64,000 nt of DNA from Sapria himalayana (lineage: Eukaryota > Streptophyta > Magnoliopsida > Malpighiales > Rafflesiaceae): the NCBI GenBank assembly GCA_029783825.1, contig JAREIK010012111.1:682001-746000 (forward strand), in the 5' to 3' direction. The notes below the pieces were generated by a model that was not told the origin of the DNA, did no database searches, and was given only the letters and a program-made list of their open reading frames with translations. Each line of letters starts with the position of its first letter. Within the stretch, counting starts at the first letter, position 1. The position numbers were made by a program, and so were the translations under genes. Positions 49,171-60,962 of the stretch are shown in pieces.

Positions 49171-49753
49171 CTCTATTTATCTTTACCATGTCACACAACT
49201 CCAAAAATATTGTGACATACTTATTAAATTATATAATATCCTTCCATTGTACTAGTGCTACTAAACTATCACTATTAGACTTAGTTTTAACTCAAAGTGC
49301 TTCACTTCTATTGGTTATATCTAAATACCAGAATAACTATCTATCATCACTGACCTTCAATAATCTTCCAATGTTTGTTGGTTGATGTTTGTTAGATAGC
49401 TAACTCATCATTGCCTCGGGGCACTCTATTGCTGCTAGTTTTATTCTCAAACTCTATATTAGCTTGTTGTCTCAGAATCACTCTCATGTTCTTTTAATTT
49501 TTAGGTTCATAGGTGTTAACTAAGTCCTAGATTTTTTTCGTATAAGATGTGCTGAAAAAAATAATGCAAAATAATAAGCACAACTACTTCATAATCAAAA
49601 CAATAGCTAGATAAGCTCGTATAAATAAATAAAAAATAATCAAAATGTCATTATTAAAACTACCAAAAACATAACTATCCCTTTTCAAAGATAGTGTCAA
49701 CTCATATTAATTAATCAAACTAATAATCCTAAACAATAGTACTAAAAACTATT

Positions 49754-52029
49754 TGTTACCTTGTTAAGATATTCAATTTTATTGGTTAAATACTTTACCA
49801 AAAGCTTATTGGTGAGAGTATTTTGTCAAAAAGATCCGCAAGTATACGAGCCATACATATTGTAAAAAAAGATTTTAATCTAGATATCAATGATATAAAG
49901 ATTGTATTAGTACTTTGATCAACTAACAATGAGACAATATTATTTTAGTTGAGAATAAAATTCAGGATTTTGGTAAGACTCTTTGATCCTAAAGTTTTAC
50001 CAATTTCATGTTGAGTTTTGATGCAATTTTAAATACTATGATATTTGTTTAAATAATTCAATTCATGTTAAGTAATTATATAGAATAAAGGTTAGATTAT
50101 TATTAGAATGCTTCTTTACCCTAATGTTATACAAGATAGTTATCATCATTGAGCTCATCTTAATGATGATTTTCTCATAATTATTCTCTTAGTAATTTAC
50201 AAATGAGACAACCAAATCATCTTTATTTGAAGGTTATTTACAAATCCATACCTTTTAGAAAACTCATCAACAACCTTTAATGGTTTCTTCATTTGTATAT
50301 TTTTATTCTCTAGCCTCAGGTATCTTAGAAACTTTGAATTGATGTAGAATCAAAAGCATTTATACTTTTGGCTTTTTAAGTGACGTACTCTCACAATTAA
50401 CATACATCTTCTCTCAAATCTTACTGGTAAGAACCATATGAGTGAAAGCAACTCAAAGGGCTATCATTATCTTGTGCGTTACAACAACTCATACAATTAA
50501 AGCTTAATTCTTATGAGACATATACAATAGATTAGTATGCAAAAGTATTCGTGCTTTTGTCTTTGTGAATATCATATTCATAATGATTAACATATCACAA
50601 TTTTGGATTTTGATATGTAGATTTGTCTCGCACATTATAATCAAAAGGGCTATCACTTCCATCTTATCGTAGACGTGAATGATCCTCTTACTTTATATAT
50701 TACCTTCCACCATGACAACACGTACAAACCTATCAAAAGTAAAACTTTAATTTTAGTTTTATTTAATTAGTAATTCTATCAATATCTATTCTACAACATA
50801 ATTCACACATCATAATTAAAATTCAAAGAATTCATACATCACATAAATTAAAATAAACAAACCATAAGCCTCAATTTAGCTTGGCATTAGTGAGAGATTC
50901 ATATAGGGTAAAAAAGAAAATCTTATGAATCTTGGGTTCCTAATATAGCCTTTATGAAAATCTAAGATTTAAAACCTAATTCCCATGTTTTTTTTAATAA
51001 ATCTATAAAATCTATCATAGAGAGGGGAGTTTAAAAGCTACCCCCACCACTAGGATTTAATTTGGCTTTGCATCTCTTACTTGTTCATGGATCTCTTAGA
51101 GAGTGTGAAATCACTTAGAGAATTGTTCCTGCACTTGCTTCAGGTAAAGAAGAAGAAAAGTAAGGTGGCTTGCAAATTTTCCAAGTTCAGTCTCTCTCAT
51201 AACATTTGCAGTCTTTTATACTTCGCAAATTCTAAGAATTTTCCAAGTAGAAAGTTGAGACTTCGGAATGATGCCATAACTTTGGCCAATTGTCTCTTGA
51301 GTTTGAGCTTATGGCACTAAGAAGTGGCCTGGCATTAAATATCTTTCTAAACTTTTTGTACCTCAAAAATTATGGTATTGTGAAGTGATAGCGGCGTTTA
51401 TAATTAACTCATTTATCTAAGTCATAATACTAAGTCATGGCCATAGATTTGTCTTCTCTTGAGAGAAAAAATTCATGACCTTGAAATTGGCCATGGCTCA
51501 AGTATTGCTCTCTTTAACTCTCTGCAGCTATGATTTATGTCACTGAAAAATAGTCAGGCTCTAGACTTTGGAAAATTATGCTTTAAAAAAGATAAAGCTA
51601 TGACATAATAAAATAGTCATGACTTTTAGCACTAGTGAGGTACTTGATTATTATATATATAATATTAATATCATACCCATTTAAATATTATAAGATAAGT
51701 GCAACTATGTCTCAAAGATAATTTTGCAGCTAAAAAAATGTGTTGCATAATGAAAAAATTTTACTAATAAGGTGATAGAGTTATGAAGTTCAAAGATTTT
51801 CATATAGAGTTTTAGGCAAAAAAAAGATACCAAAAACTACTCAACAAGACCAACCATCACCAAGTCATCAATTACCTTCATAAATACATTAATTTCACTA
51901 TGATTCATCATAATCCATTAAAACTCAATTTTTTTGTAATTATTCCAAATTTCACTCATATATGTACTCACAACTCATTAAAAGTTACCCAAATACACTT
52001 CACTGTGTCGACATTCAACATACCAAACA
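49754..52029 (-). mobile_element. Gypsy LTR, copy B (about 2.3 kb)
   Basis: Bounded by TGTTACCTTG and ...TACCAAACA on the plus strand and aligned with copy A. The gag side of one internal region lies to its left, and the 3' end of pol (integrase C-terminus, then a GGGAGGCAACACAAG-type word near 52390 on the minus strand) lies to its right. One LTR is therefore shared by two internal regions. Confidence 0.7.
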
Positions 52030-52519
52030 TTTAGCTACAATAAAATTTATATTGTAACTTGTCAATGAAGTTGTGACGACTACATGACATCATTTATGAT
52101 ACAATACAATATTATGACTTTCAAAAGAAATAGTCACAAACAATTCTTCTTTTTAGTTCTATATTTTTTTTACAAAAAATATTATCATAATAAAAAAAGT
52201 GTCTCTACTTTATTAAAGTGCTATTATAATATCGAATTCTAAACATTTGTCATGACTTTTATTAAATACCCACTTCTGAATTTGATGCAATAGATAAACA
52301 AATGATAGAAAACTAGATTTGCAAAACAAGTTGCTGATACTTTATTCACTTTTCAAATCTATCCTAATTTTCTTGTGTTGCCTCCCCAGTTGTGGAATAA
52401 GTTAGCTCAAGCAAGCTTATTTCCATGTTCTAGCTTAGTTATTCTCAAAGAAACTATTTTCTTTGATATATATTATTTTTCTTCAACACTCTAGTCTCCC
52501 AAGTTTTGCTTTGGTCTTT

Positions 52520-52930
52520 GTCCCTTTAATTATACACTCACTCTCATCATTTGAATTGACAAAAACTGCATTAAAAGAAGTTAATGTCATCTCATTAACT
52601 TGTCCAAACCATCTGGAACTCCACTTGCCTATATAATGTTTCAGCCTAGAGTTGAAAATTAATACTCTATCTCATACTTTAGAGTCCTTCCATAGTAGAT
52701 TATTGTTGTCATCCATACATTCTATCATTATAAATTTTGCTTCTTTAATAAGCATTATTTCTCATCTCTTCCAACTACTTCTCTTGTGGCATACATATTC
52801 TCACCATTTGATGAGCAAACCTTGCAAATAGTAGGGAATCATCTAATAGATAACTCTACGCATCATGTGGGAATTTCTTTTGCTGAGAATTAAAAAAATG
52901 AGACAAAATATTTTATGCATATATATTTCA
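52520..52930 (-). pseudogene. Gypsy integrase remnant with the catalytic core deleted
   Basis: The minus strand reads QQKKFPHDA.SYLLDDSLLFARFAHQMVRICMP, matching the pre-integrase block (QKKKFLHDVRYYFWDEP.LFK...DQIIRRCVP). It then passes at once to NNAY..SKIYNDRMY and FNSRLKHYIGKWSSRWFG, matching the C-terminal block (AYENAKIYKERTK..HD ... LLFNSRL...PGKLRSRWSGPF). The zinc finger and the DDE catalytic core that should lie between are missing. Stops are also present. Confidence 0.75.
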
Positions 52931-53232
52931 TATAGTCAGAAATCCAATGTAGGTGAGTTTTTAAAAATAGTAGCTAATTGTTCAGTATACTAAATACTAA
53001 ATAATACCATTGTATATTATTTTCATAATGTATATTGCATGAAAGAGGGATTATTTATAATGCTTTTATAAAATCTTAGCTTTGGAGGCATTTGTCGAAT
53101 AATTGTGAAATCGAGAGTTTTTTGTGTGAAATGTGTGACTTGGTTGATTTGATAACTAGAATATGTGTCAAAATTTATGCAAGTCATGAAATTTGATAAG
53201 CTATGATTATATTATACCTTTGAGTACTTGTG
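52931..53232. other. Decayed pol sequence, not assigned
   Basis: Lies between the integrase remnant and the left end of the plus-strand gypsy element. No block is readable on either strand. Confidence 0.35.
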
Positions 53233-55897
53233 TGTTTGTTTTGGTGTTCATGCTTAGCCAAAACTCTTTACACATAGTCATAAAAATTTTCATATGTCAT
53301 AACTCTACTACCTTATTGATACAATTCATTCAAAATACAACACATTCTCTTAGTTGTAAAGATTTCTTAGAATTGTTGGTGAACTAGCTTGAAACAACTT
53401 CATGGATACAATATTTAATTTTATGTCATAATAACCCAGTATCTCACTTGTGCTAAAAGCCATGTAGCCTATAGATGGCTACATGGCTTGAGTTTTTTCT
53501 TTACTAGACCATATAAAACTCAAGCCAAAGATATGGCTTTTATTCGAAGTCATGACTTTTGACTACTTAATATTATAGAGAACTAAACTTGAGTCATGGC
53601 CAACACAAACACCATGACTATCGGCATAAAGAGAAACCAAAGCTATCCCCATAATTTAGTGTCATGACTCTAGGCTCATAGAAATCAAAGTTGTCCCCAT
53701 CACTTAGTGTCATGCCTTTATGTTATATAGGCTAAATATACTATCACAAATATTCCTAATATCATGACAATCAAGTAGAGAAAATAGAACAAAACTATGG
53801 CTCATATTCAATATCATAACATTGTGTTATAGAATCTAAATGAGCGGTCATGATATTTTTTATCATTATGACCATCAAGTAAAAGAAAGAGACCAGGGTT
53901 GTGGATCATGCCTAACATTGTGACTTTGTGTTACAAAATTGAAAGATTGAAACCATGATTTTTATTTAGTGACACGACTTTTAATTAAAGAAACCTACAC
54001 TAGATGCTCAAATATATAAGAAAATCTCTATGAATTCAAAAATAATTCATGAGAGACACAAGAAAGATGAACCAAAAGGTATCACAACTTTATTTTTTGG
54101 GTGATGCACAAGCAACAAGGGCAACATAGGACATGAACATAAATCCTAAAATATCGCACACACTTTGATGCCTTTATGAGAGAAAATTAAATTAGAAATG
54201 AGTGAGTTTTGAGAAATTTAGGTTTTGAAATCTAGATTCTTCTAAGGGCTGAAATTGAGCATCTATATTCATATAAGATGAATTTTTACATGTCTAATTA
54301 AGGATAGTTTGGTAATTAAATAGAATTAGAACTATGGTTTTGGCTATTAGTGGGTTCATATGTGATTTGAGTGACAGATAATGATAGGCAATCCACAAGA
54401 TACACTCAAACATATGGCAGGAAGGAAGTGATGATCATTAGACTATGATATAGGAGATAAACCCATATGATGCCAAAATTCAAAATTGAAATATGTTTAA
54501 TCATTCTAAGTATGCCACTCATAAAGCTAAAAGCATGAATACTCCATAGGCCACTTCATTACACATGTCTTAAAGAAACTGACCCTCATTTGATGTTGGG
54601 CATAGAGGTGTCAACCGGGTAGGACCGGCCCATCCCGGCATGGAAATTTCCTGTGCCCGGGCTCGTGTCGTGCCCGACCACAACACAATCATGTCGTGCC
54701 TCGCCCGGCACGGTATCGTGGCCCGTTGGCAAGGTACTGTGCCGAAACCAATTTTTTTAAAAAAATTAGGGTTACGGGGGCATAGAATCCCTAATTTTTT
54801 TTAGAAAAATTAGGGTTTTGGGCACGCCAAAATCCTAATTTTTTTAAGTAGGGTTTCGGGCATGCCAAAATCCTTATTTTTTTTTGATTTAGAATTCGCT
54901 CTGGCCGGGCCGAACCCGGCGAATCATGCCACGGGCCCGTGCTGGGCTGAACTCCACAAAACTGTGCTAGGCTAGGCACGACATAGTACAGTAGCCGTGC
55001 CTGGCCCGGCACGAAAGCATGGTCGAGCCTGAAAAAAATGGGTCGGGCATAGCCCGACACGTCCCGTTTGATACCTCTAGTTGGACATTAAATAGAATAT
55101 TCTCCTAAAGATTTTACCTTAGTATAAGAGTTGTCCATCATAGTGGAGAATAATGATATGTAAGCAAAATGATAGGCATGTTTGGATGTGATTCTTATGG
55201 TAGTAATATTCTTTTGAGTTACATTTATTAGTATAAATTCTACAAGAGAAACTATATTAATTCTCATAAAAAAACATATTTTAATTAATTGAGCATGATG
55301 CTAAAGAACTTGAAAGTACAAATAGTTTTATTACTATATTAATTCTCATAAAGAAAAATACTAGTGATCAAAGAAAAAGAAGGCATATTCGAACCAATCA
55401 TTAAAGTCACTTAATAATTTTTTTAAAAGGTGAGAATTTATGAATGATCTTCAAACAAAGATATTGTAATATTTTAGTAATAAAGTATCAAAATGATAGC
55501 TACAAGGAGGATATCATTAGGAAGGGCTCAATAATATACCCTATTTGCTAGTAGGGCAAGAGGTCATTCCATAATTATGCATTTTTTATTCAATGACTAA
55601 GTATAATCATGATAAAAATTGTAATGAATTCAAATACAAATAAAAATATAAAGCATTCATAGAATCTAAGATTTATAACTTGAAGTTTATTTATTATGCC
55701 TACTAGAGCAGTTGTTAATTGTTATTGACTAATTAAATATTATTATAATTTTTATGTGATCAATATCGAGACTAAAAGTCAACATTATTACTTGTACAAT
55801 TCATATAATTATAGAACAATATTAGATAAAAGACCCTTGCCCAACTAAGTTTTGGGACACACCTAACTATTAAATTAGGTATTGTAACAAAGTTACA
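53233..55897 (+). mobile_element. 5' LTR of the plus-strand gypsy element (with hAT insertion)
   Basis: Aligns with 58530-60720; TGTTTGTTTTGG at 53233 resembles the TGTTTGGTATG start of copy B. About 2.19 kb without the 477-bp hAT insert at 54603. The end, CAAAGTTACA at 55897, corresponds to the CAAAGTCACA end of copy A. Confidence 0.6.
54603..55079. mobile_element. Non-autonomous hAT element (MITE), 477 bp
   Basis: Terminal inverted repeats TAGAGGTGTCAACCGGG and TTTGATACCTCTA, a GC-rich inside (GGCCCGGCACG-type words, as in the 3.53-kb hAT), and 8-bp flanks GTTGGGCA (54595-54602) and GTTGGACA (55080-55087), 7 of 8 identical. The other LTR of the same element has the uninterrupted site near 59890-59905 (GATATTGGATGACAAATAAA), which confirms the insertion. 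The minus-strand frame inside (54791-55060) is chance. Confidence 0.9.
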
Positions 55898-56186
55898 ACA
55901 TGTTTATCATGTAGTTACTTAGGATTGATTTTGCTAGTTTGGTTAGTAAATTATAGTTGATGTAACTATCATTGAAAAGGAAATAGTTCTACTTTTAGTA
56001 GTTTCGATAATATTTTCTTATTTTATTTCACCAAGATTTGTGTTGCATGCCTTTTATGTATCTTGTAATCATTGTGATTTTATTTTCATTTTTCTTTTCT
56101 TTTTTTTTCAGCCACCACGCTTGCATTAGTGAAATTATGAGACTAAACTAACACCTTGTGACTCAAATACAGAAGAGGACAATGTA

Positions 56187-56850
56187 TGAAACAATTTTTC
56201 ACTATGATGGAGCATATTCTTATCCCTACAATGAATTTTATTTCATTCCTAATGCTGATATCAAAGACTTTTCTTTTCTAATAGATAATCTACATGGAGA
56301 TTTCGAATATGAGAGGTATGGAGAAAGACCTCACTAGAAAGTGTTTGCTGAAAAATCACCTTCAAAACTCACTAAAATCTTGAGTATGTGGTTTGTAGAG
56401 ATAAAACAAATCAATACTATTAAAAAATCTAAATATAGAAGGTTTGATAAATCATATCCAAAAACAAACTTATCACATGAAGACTTTATTACCAAGATAT
56501 TATTGGAGACTAGAGAAGTGAAGGATAGAGGAGAAGAATAGTTACAACAACTTTACATGATAGAGGCAAATAATAACTTGAGTATAATGGAGCAAAGTAC
56601 TACCTTGGAAGTTCCATTGGTGTGTATGAACATAAATATGATTTAAATGAAAAATACTATTTTAGAAGTTCTATTGGAGAGTATGGATATAAGTATGATC
56701 GAAGAAGAAAATGCTAAATTGAAAATTTTATTGGAGAGTATGGACATAAGTATGTTTGAAAGAGAAAATATTATCTTAGAAGTTCTATTGGTGAGTATAG
56801 ATATATGGTCAATGAGGAGAAATATGCTACATCAAAAGTTGTAGCAATGA
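56187..56850 (+). pseudogene. Unrecognised ORF with 19-residue repeats, copy 1
   Basis: The frame starts near MYETIFHYDGAYSYPYNEFY, is interrupted by a stop at 56336 and again near 56539 and 56645, and includes FAEKSPSKLTKILSMWFVEI and a repeat of about 57 bp encoding LLESMDISMIEEENAKLKI-like units. I do not recognise the protein. The acidic, Leu-spaced repeats suggest a coiled coil. Its place just after the leader is where gag would be. Confidence 0.45.
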
Positions 56851-58250
56851 TTATGGTCAAAATAGTTGAAGATGAAAAAATCAAAGAACACAAAAAGCCA
56901 TGGCATTTCTTGACATCATGGCCTAAATAAAGGAGACGCATGACCCTTCATTTTTAGACCTTATGTGAAGAATACCATTCAAGTAATTTTGTACATAGCA
57001 TCACTTGTGGATAATGAACAAAGAAGGAGAAATAAAGTAAAAGATTACATTGAGAAGCTAACATGGAAGACCAAAATCAATGGTATAAAAGAAGAATTGA
57101 TATTGTCTAGCTATGGATTATATATATAACACTACTTGGAAGACAATCTAAGAAACTATGTGTTTATTGTTATTTTTGTTTGTGTGAGATATCTTTTTTA
57201 CATGCACCTCACACTTTGATATTCATCCACCACAAAACCCTCTCCACATTTAGGATTAGCAGATTCAAACCTACTATTAATTTAATTTCACCCAAAAAGT
57301 CATGACCAACCTTTATCATCATGACTTCAACCTAACATATCTTTGTTACCAAGATGTTAATGAAGACTAGACAAGTGAATGATAGATAAAAGAATAGTTA
57401 TGACAACTTGATATAATGGAGGCAGATAATAACTTGAGTACAATGGAGCAAAATATCACCTTGAGTACAATGGTGAGTGCGAACATAAGTATGATTTAAA
57501 TGAAAAATATTACCTTAGAAGTTCCATTGGAAAGTATGAACATAAGTATGATCGAAGAAAAAAATGCTATTTGCAAAGTTCTATTGGAGAGTATGGACAT
57601 AAGTATGATCGAAGAATAAAATGCTATCTGCAAAGTTCTATTGAAGAGTATGGACATAAGTATGGTTGAAAAAGAAACTACTACACTAGAAGTTCTATTT
57701 GTGAGCATGGATATAATGGTCAGTGAAAAGAAATATGCTAATTTGGAAGTTCTAGTGATGATTATGGTCACAATAGTTGAATATGATAAAGTCAAAGAAA
57801 CACAAAAAGTCATGGCATTTCTTGACATCATGGCCCAAATAAAGGAGAAGTATGACCCTTCATTTTTGAGACCTTATGTGGAAAATATCATTCAGGTAAT
57901 TTTCTACATAGCATCACTTGTGTATAATGAACAAATAAGGACAAATAAAGTAAAAGATTTCATAGAGAAGTTGGCATAGAAGACCAAAATTCAAGGCATA
58001 AAAGAAGAGTTGACATTGTCTAGTTATGGATGCTAAATGTGAAACTACTTGGAAGACAACCTAAGAAACTATGTGCTTGTTGTAATTTTTGTTTGTGTCA
58101 GAAATGTTTTTACATGCATCTCACACTTTGACACTCATTCACCATAAAACCCTCCTCACGTTTAAGATTAGCAGATTCAAGCCTACTACTAATTTGATTT
58201 TGCCCAAAAAGTCATGACTAACCTTCAGCATCATGACTTCACATTACTTA
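56489..58250 (+). repeat. Tandem duplication of about 0.87 kb inside the element
   Basis: 56489-57350 aligns with 57350-58250. Both copies contain the 57-bp repeats, the VMAFLDIMAQIKE coding segment, the AAGACAA...AAGAAACTATGTG run and the GATTAGCAGATTCAA run. Confidence 0.75.
57500..57979 (+). pseudogene. Unrecognised ORF with 19-residue repeats, copy 2
   Basis: The best-preserved part is open from 57641 to 57979 (112 codons). Three repeat units (LLESMDISMIEE, LLKSMDISMVEK, LFVSMDIMVSEK) are followed by a non-repetitive tail, DKVKETQKVMAFLDIMAQIK then EKYDPSFLRPYVENIIQVIF, ending NKVKDFIEKLA. An earlier stop near 57617 breaks the upstream units. The tail is similar in both copies, which points to a once-constrained protein. 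Function unknown. Confidence 0.45.
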
Positions 58251-58529
58251 AAATTAAGACCAACCTTTAGTTCCATAAATTTTCATTTATCAAGTTGTAG
58301 CTAGCAAAGTATATATCAGAGTTATGACTTTTTTTTTCTCAAAGCCTACAATCTCTCTTGCTTCCAATTTCATCTGAAAGCCTACCCAAAAATTATGAGA
58401 TTCAACAATTTGTTAGTGCAACCATGGAAAAGAGTTCATGTTCTAAACTAAAAGGAACATGCATGGTGGGAGAAATAAGTATCAAGGGTAATACTAACCA
58501 TCAGAGATCTAGCTCCGAAGAAAAGGTGT

Positions 58530-60720
58530 CGAAAAACATATCATCTTTATATGCTATGACTCTACCATCTTATTAACACAATTATTTGATTGTGAAATAC
58601 ATTCTCTTGGCTATAAAGATTCATAGGAATCACAATCAAACTAGATTGAAATAACTTCATGGCTGTAATATTAATTTTATATCATAGAAATCAAGTACCC
58701 TACTAATACTAAAAGATGTGATAACCTCTAGATTCCATGATATTTTCTTTACCAAACCATTGAATGCTCAAGCCAAAGCCGTGAATCTGATGTAGAGTCA
58801 TAATTTTTGGCCACAAAATATAATAGAGAGCCAAACTCGAGCTATGACTAACACAAGCATCGTGACTCTTAGATCAAGAAAGAAGCCAAAACCATGGTTG
58901 TCTCCTAGTGTTATTACTTTGTGTTGCAAAGTTAAATGTACAAGTCACAATCCTATTCAAGCACCATGACTTTGTGTTACATATGATGAATGAGCTATCA
59001 TGAATTTTCTCTGTAATATGACCATCGAGAAAAGAAAAGAGATCAAAGACATGGCTCATATTCAATATCATGACTTTGTGTTATAGAAACTAAATGGGTC
59101 TTCATGACTATTTACAATATCACAACTATTAAGTAGAAGAAATAACCCAAAGACATGGCTCACCTAGTGCCACGACTTTGTGCTATATATCCAAAAGACC
59201 AAAGCTATGATTTTTATTAAATATCATGACTTCTAATTAAATAAACTCTCACCATATACTTGGGTATACAAGGAAAATCCTTAGAATTCAAAGAAGATCC
59301 ACAAGTTGAATAAGACGATGACCCAAAAAACCATACAACTCTATTTAGGGTGATCTACAAGCAACAAGCATGATACAATGTGCAAGCATAAATCAAAGAA
59401 GGTGGGAACACACTTTGACCACCTTCTAGAGGCAAATCAAATTGGGCACTCTGATTCATACGAGATGAATTTCTACTTGTCTCATATGTTATTCTCCACA
59501 ATTTTATGCTACAAATCTAAAAATGGTGTAATATGTTTATTATGATAGATATATTATTTTAATTACTTAATATGATGTTTTATTGTGATGTTTTTTGGTA
59601 ATATGTAATTTGATAATTAAATAGAAATGCGAGTAGAGTTTTGACTTTTAGTTGGTTCATACATGATTAAAGTGGTGAATAGTGATATATAAGCTATAAA
59701 GCATATTCATGTGTGTAGTATGAAGAAAATAATAGCCCTTTAGATCACAATATGGAGACAAACTCATATATCAAACTCAAAATTAAGGCATGTTTAATTA
59801 TTAGGAGTTGATACTTATGAATCTAAAAGAACTAATGCCCCTATAGGCCACTTCATTATGCATGTCTTAGAGGAACTAAACCTTAATTGATATTGGATGA
59901 CAAATAAAATATTCTTTTTAGTGTTTAACCAATAGTGTGGGAGTTTCCTATCATAGTAGGGATAGTGATATGTAAGCCATGTGACAAGCATGGATAAATA
60001 TGAATGGTATGGCAGTGATATTCCTATGAGTTACATTTAGTCATATAAATTATGATGATGATATATGAAAGAAAGAATATATTTATTGTGTGAGTATGGT
60101 AATAACGAACCTCAAAGTACAAATATTTTTAATACCACATCAATTCTCATCAAGAAAGACACAATAGGTTGGAAAATAATTATGTGTATTTGAAGCAACC
60201 ATTAATGGTAGTTAATGAGTTGCCTAAAATTAAGGTATGGTCTTGTGAATAAATTTCGAGTAGAGATGATAAGTTCTCTCAATGGTAAAGTACCAATGAG
60301 ATAGCTATGATAAGAGTTAGGACCATCATTAAGTAAGGTTCAATAATTGATAATCACCTTGTATGATAATAGGATAAGAGATCTTTTCACAATTATCCAT
60401 CCTTCATTATATGACTGAACATAATCACAACAACATTATCTATTAATTCTTGTCACAAATAAAAATATAAATTATTCATAGAATCTATGATTTATGATTT
60501 GAATCTTATTTATCATTCATACTAGAACAACTCTTAATTATCATTAACTGACTAAACATTGTAGATTCAATCCCTATGAGATTGATATATATACTAAAGG
60601 TATATTTTATTACTTGTATGATTTATATACTTGTAAAATAATATTGGATAAGTGACTTTCAACCAACAAGATTTTTGTATGTGCTTAACAATAACATTAG
60701 GTATTGTCACAAAGTTAGAA
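58530..60720 (+). mobile_element. 3' LTR of the plus-strand gypsy element (about 2.2 kb)
   Basis: Aligns with the 5' LTR, for example ATGACTCTACCATCTTATTA at 58557 with ATAACTCTACTACCTTATTG near 53300, and ends with GGTATTGTCACAAAGTTAGA. It has no hAT insertion. The left edge is approximate. Confidence 0.6.
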
Positions 60721-60958
60721 TATTATTCATCTTTAAAAGCTCTTGAAATTTAGCTACTTCACCATCTTTCTTAGTCTCTAAGTGAGATAGGCAGTTTTCT
60801 ATCCTATTTTTACTTCCTTTCTTGTCTTTGATATTTATATTACATTCTTGGAGAAAAAGGACATTTTTGATTAGCATTGTGGCTTTATTATAATACCAAA
60901 ACTTATTGTTTGTGGTACAACTCAAAAAGCTCATTGGGAGATTACTTTCCTCAAACAT
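60707..60958 (-). pseudogene. Gypsy RNase H, C-terminal remnant
   Basis: The minus-strand frame of 83 codons contains ATMLIKNVLFLQECNINIKD followed by KKGSKNRIENCLSHLE. This matches the end of the plant gypsy RNase H region (AKPRLIRW.LLLQEFD.EI, then DKKG.EN.VADHLSRLE). It lies just outside the 3' LTR of the plus-strand element and was presumably once joined to the RT part at 63.1-64 kb. Confidence 0.75.
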
Positions 60959-60962
60959 AAAT

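Larger units (their letters stand above)
46181..49753 (-). mobile_element. Internal region of a deleted Athila-like gypsy element
   Basis: From high to low coordinate on the minus strand: a leader after the LTR, gag remnant, a low-complexity segment, a protease remnant, and near 46460 the word TTGGGTTGCCTCCCAA, which in related elements lies just after the end of pol. RT, RNase H and integrase are missing between the protease and this word, so it is an internally deleted, non-autonomous copy. Confidence 0.6.
55898..58530 (+). mobile_element. Internal region of the plus-strand gypsy element
   Basis: Leader, then a broken coding segment (56180-57130), then a second copy of its second half (57350-58050), then a non-coding tail rich in CATGAC words. 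No primer-binding site could be recognised with confidence after the 5' LTR. Confidence 0.55.
53233..60720 (+). mobile_element. Non-autonomous gypsy element (plus orientation), about 7.5 kb
   Basis: Two direct LTR copies enclose an internal region of about 2.6 kb with its own repeat-rich frame and no RT, RNase H or integrase. Its LTRs are reverse complements of copies A and B, and the first roughly 100 bp after its 5' LTR match the leader of the minus-strand element (TTAGGATTGATTTTGCTAGTTT versus TTAGGATTATTAGTTTGATT). It is therefore a member of the same family that must depend on others for its enzymes. It split the minus-strand pol between RNase H (60.7 kb) and integrase (52.9 kb). Confidence 0.65.

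Noticed and set aside
54791..55060. 89-codon minus-strand frame
   Set aside because: Lies wholly inside the 477-bp hAT MITE and reflects its GC-rich repeats.
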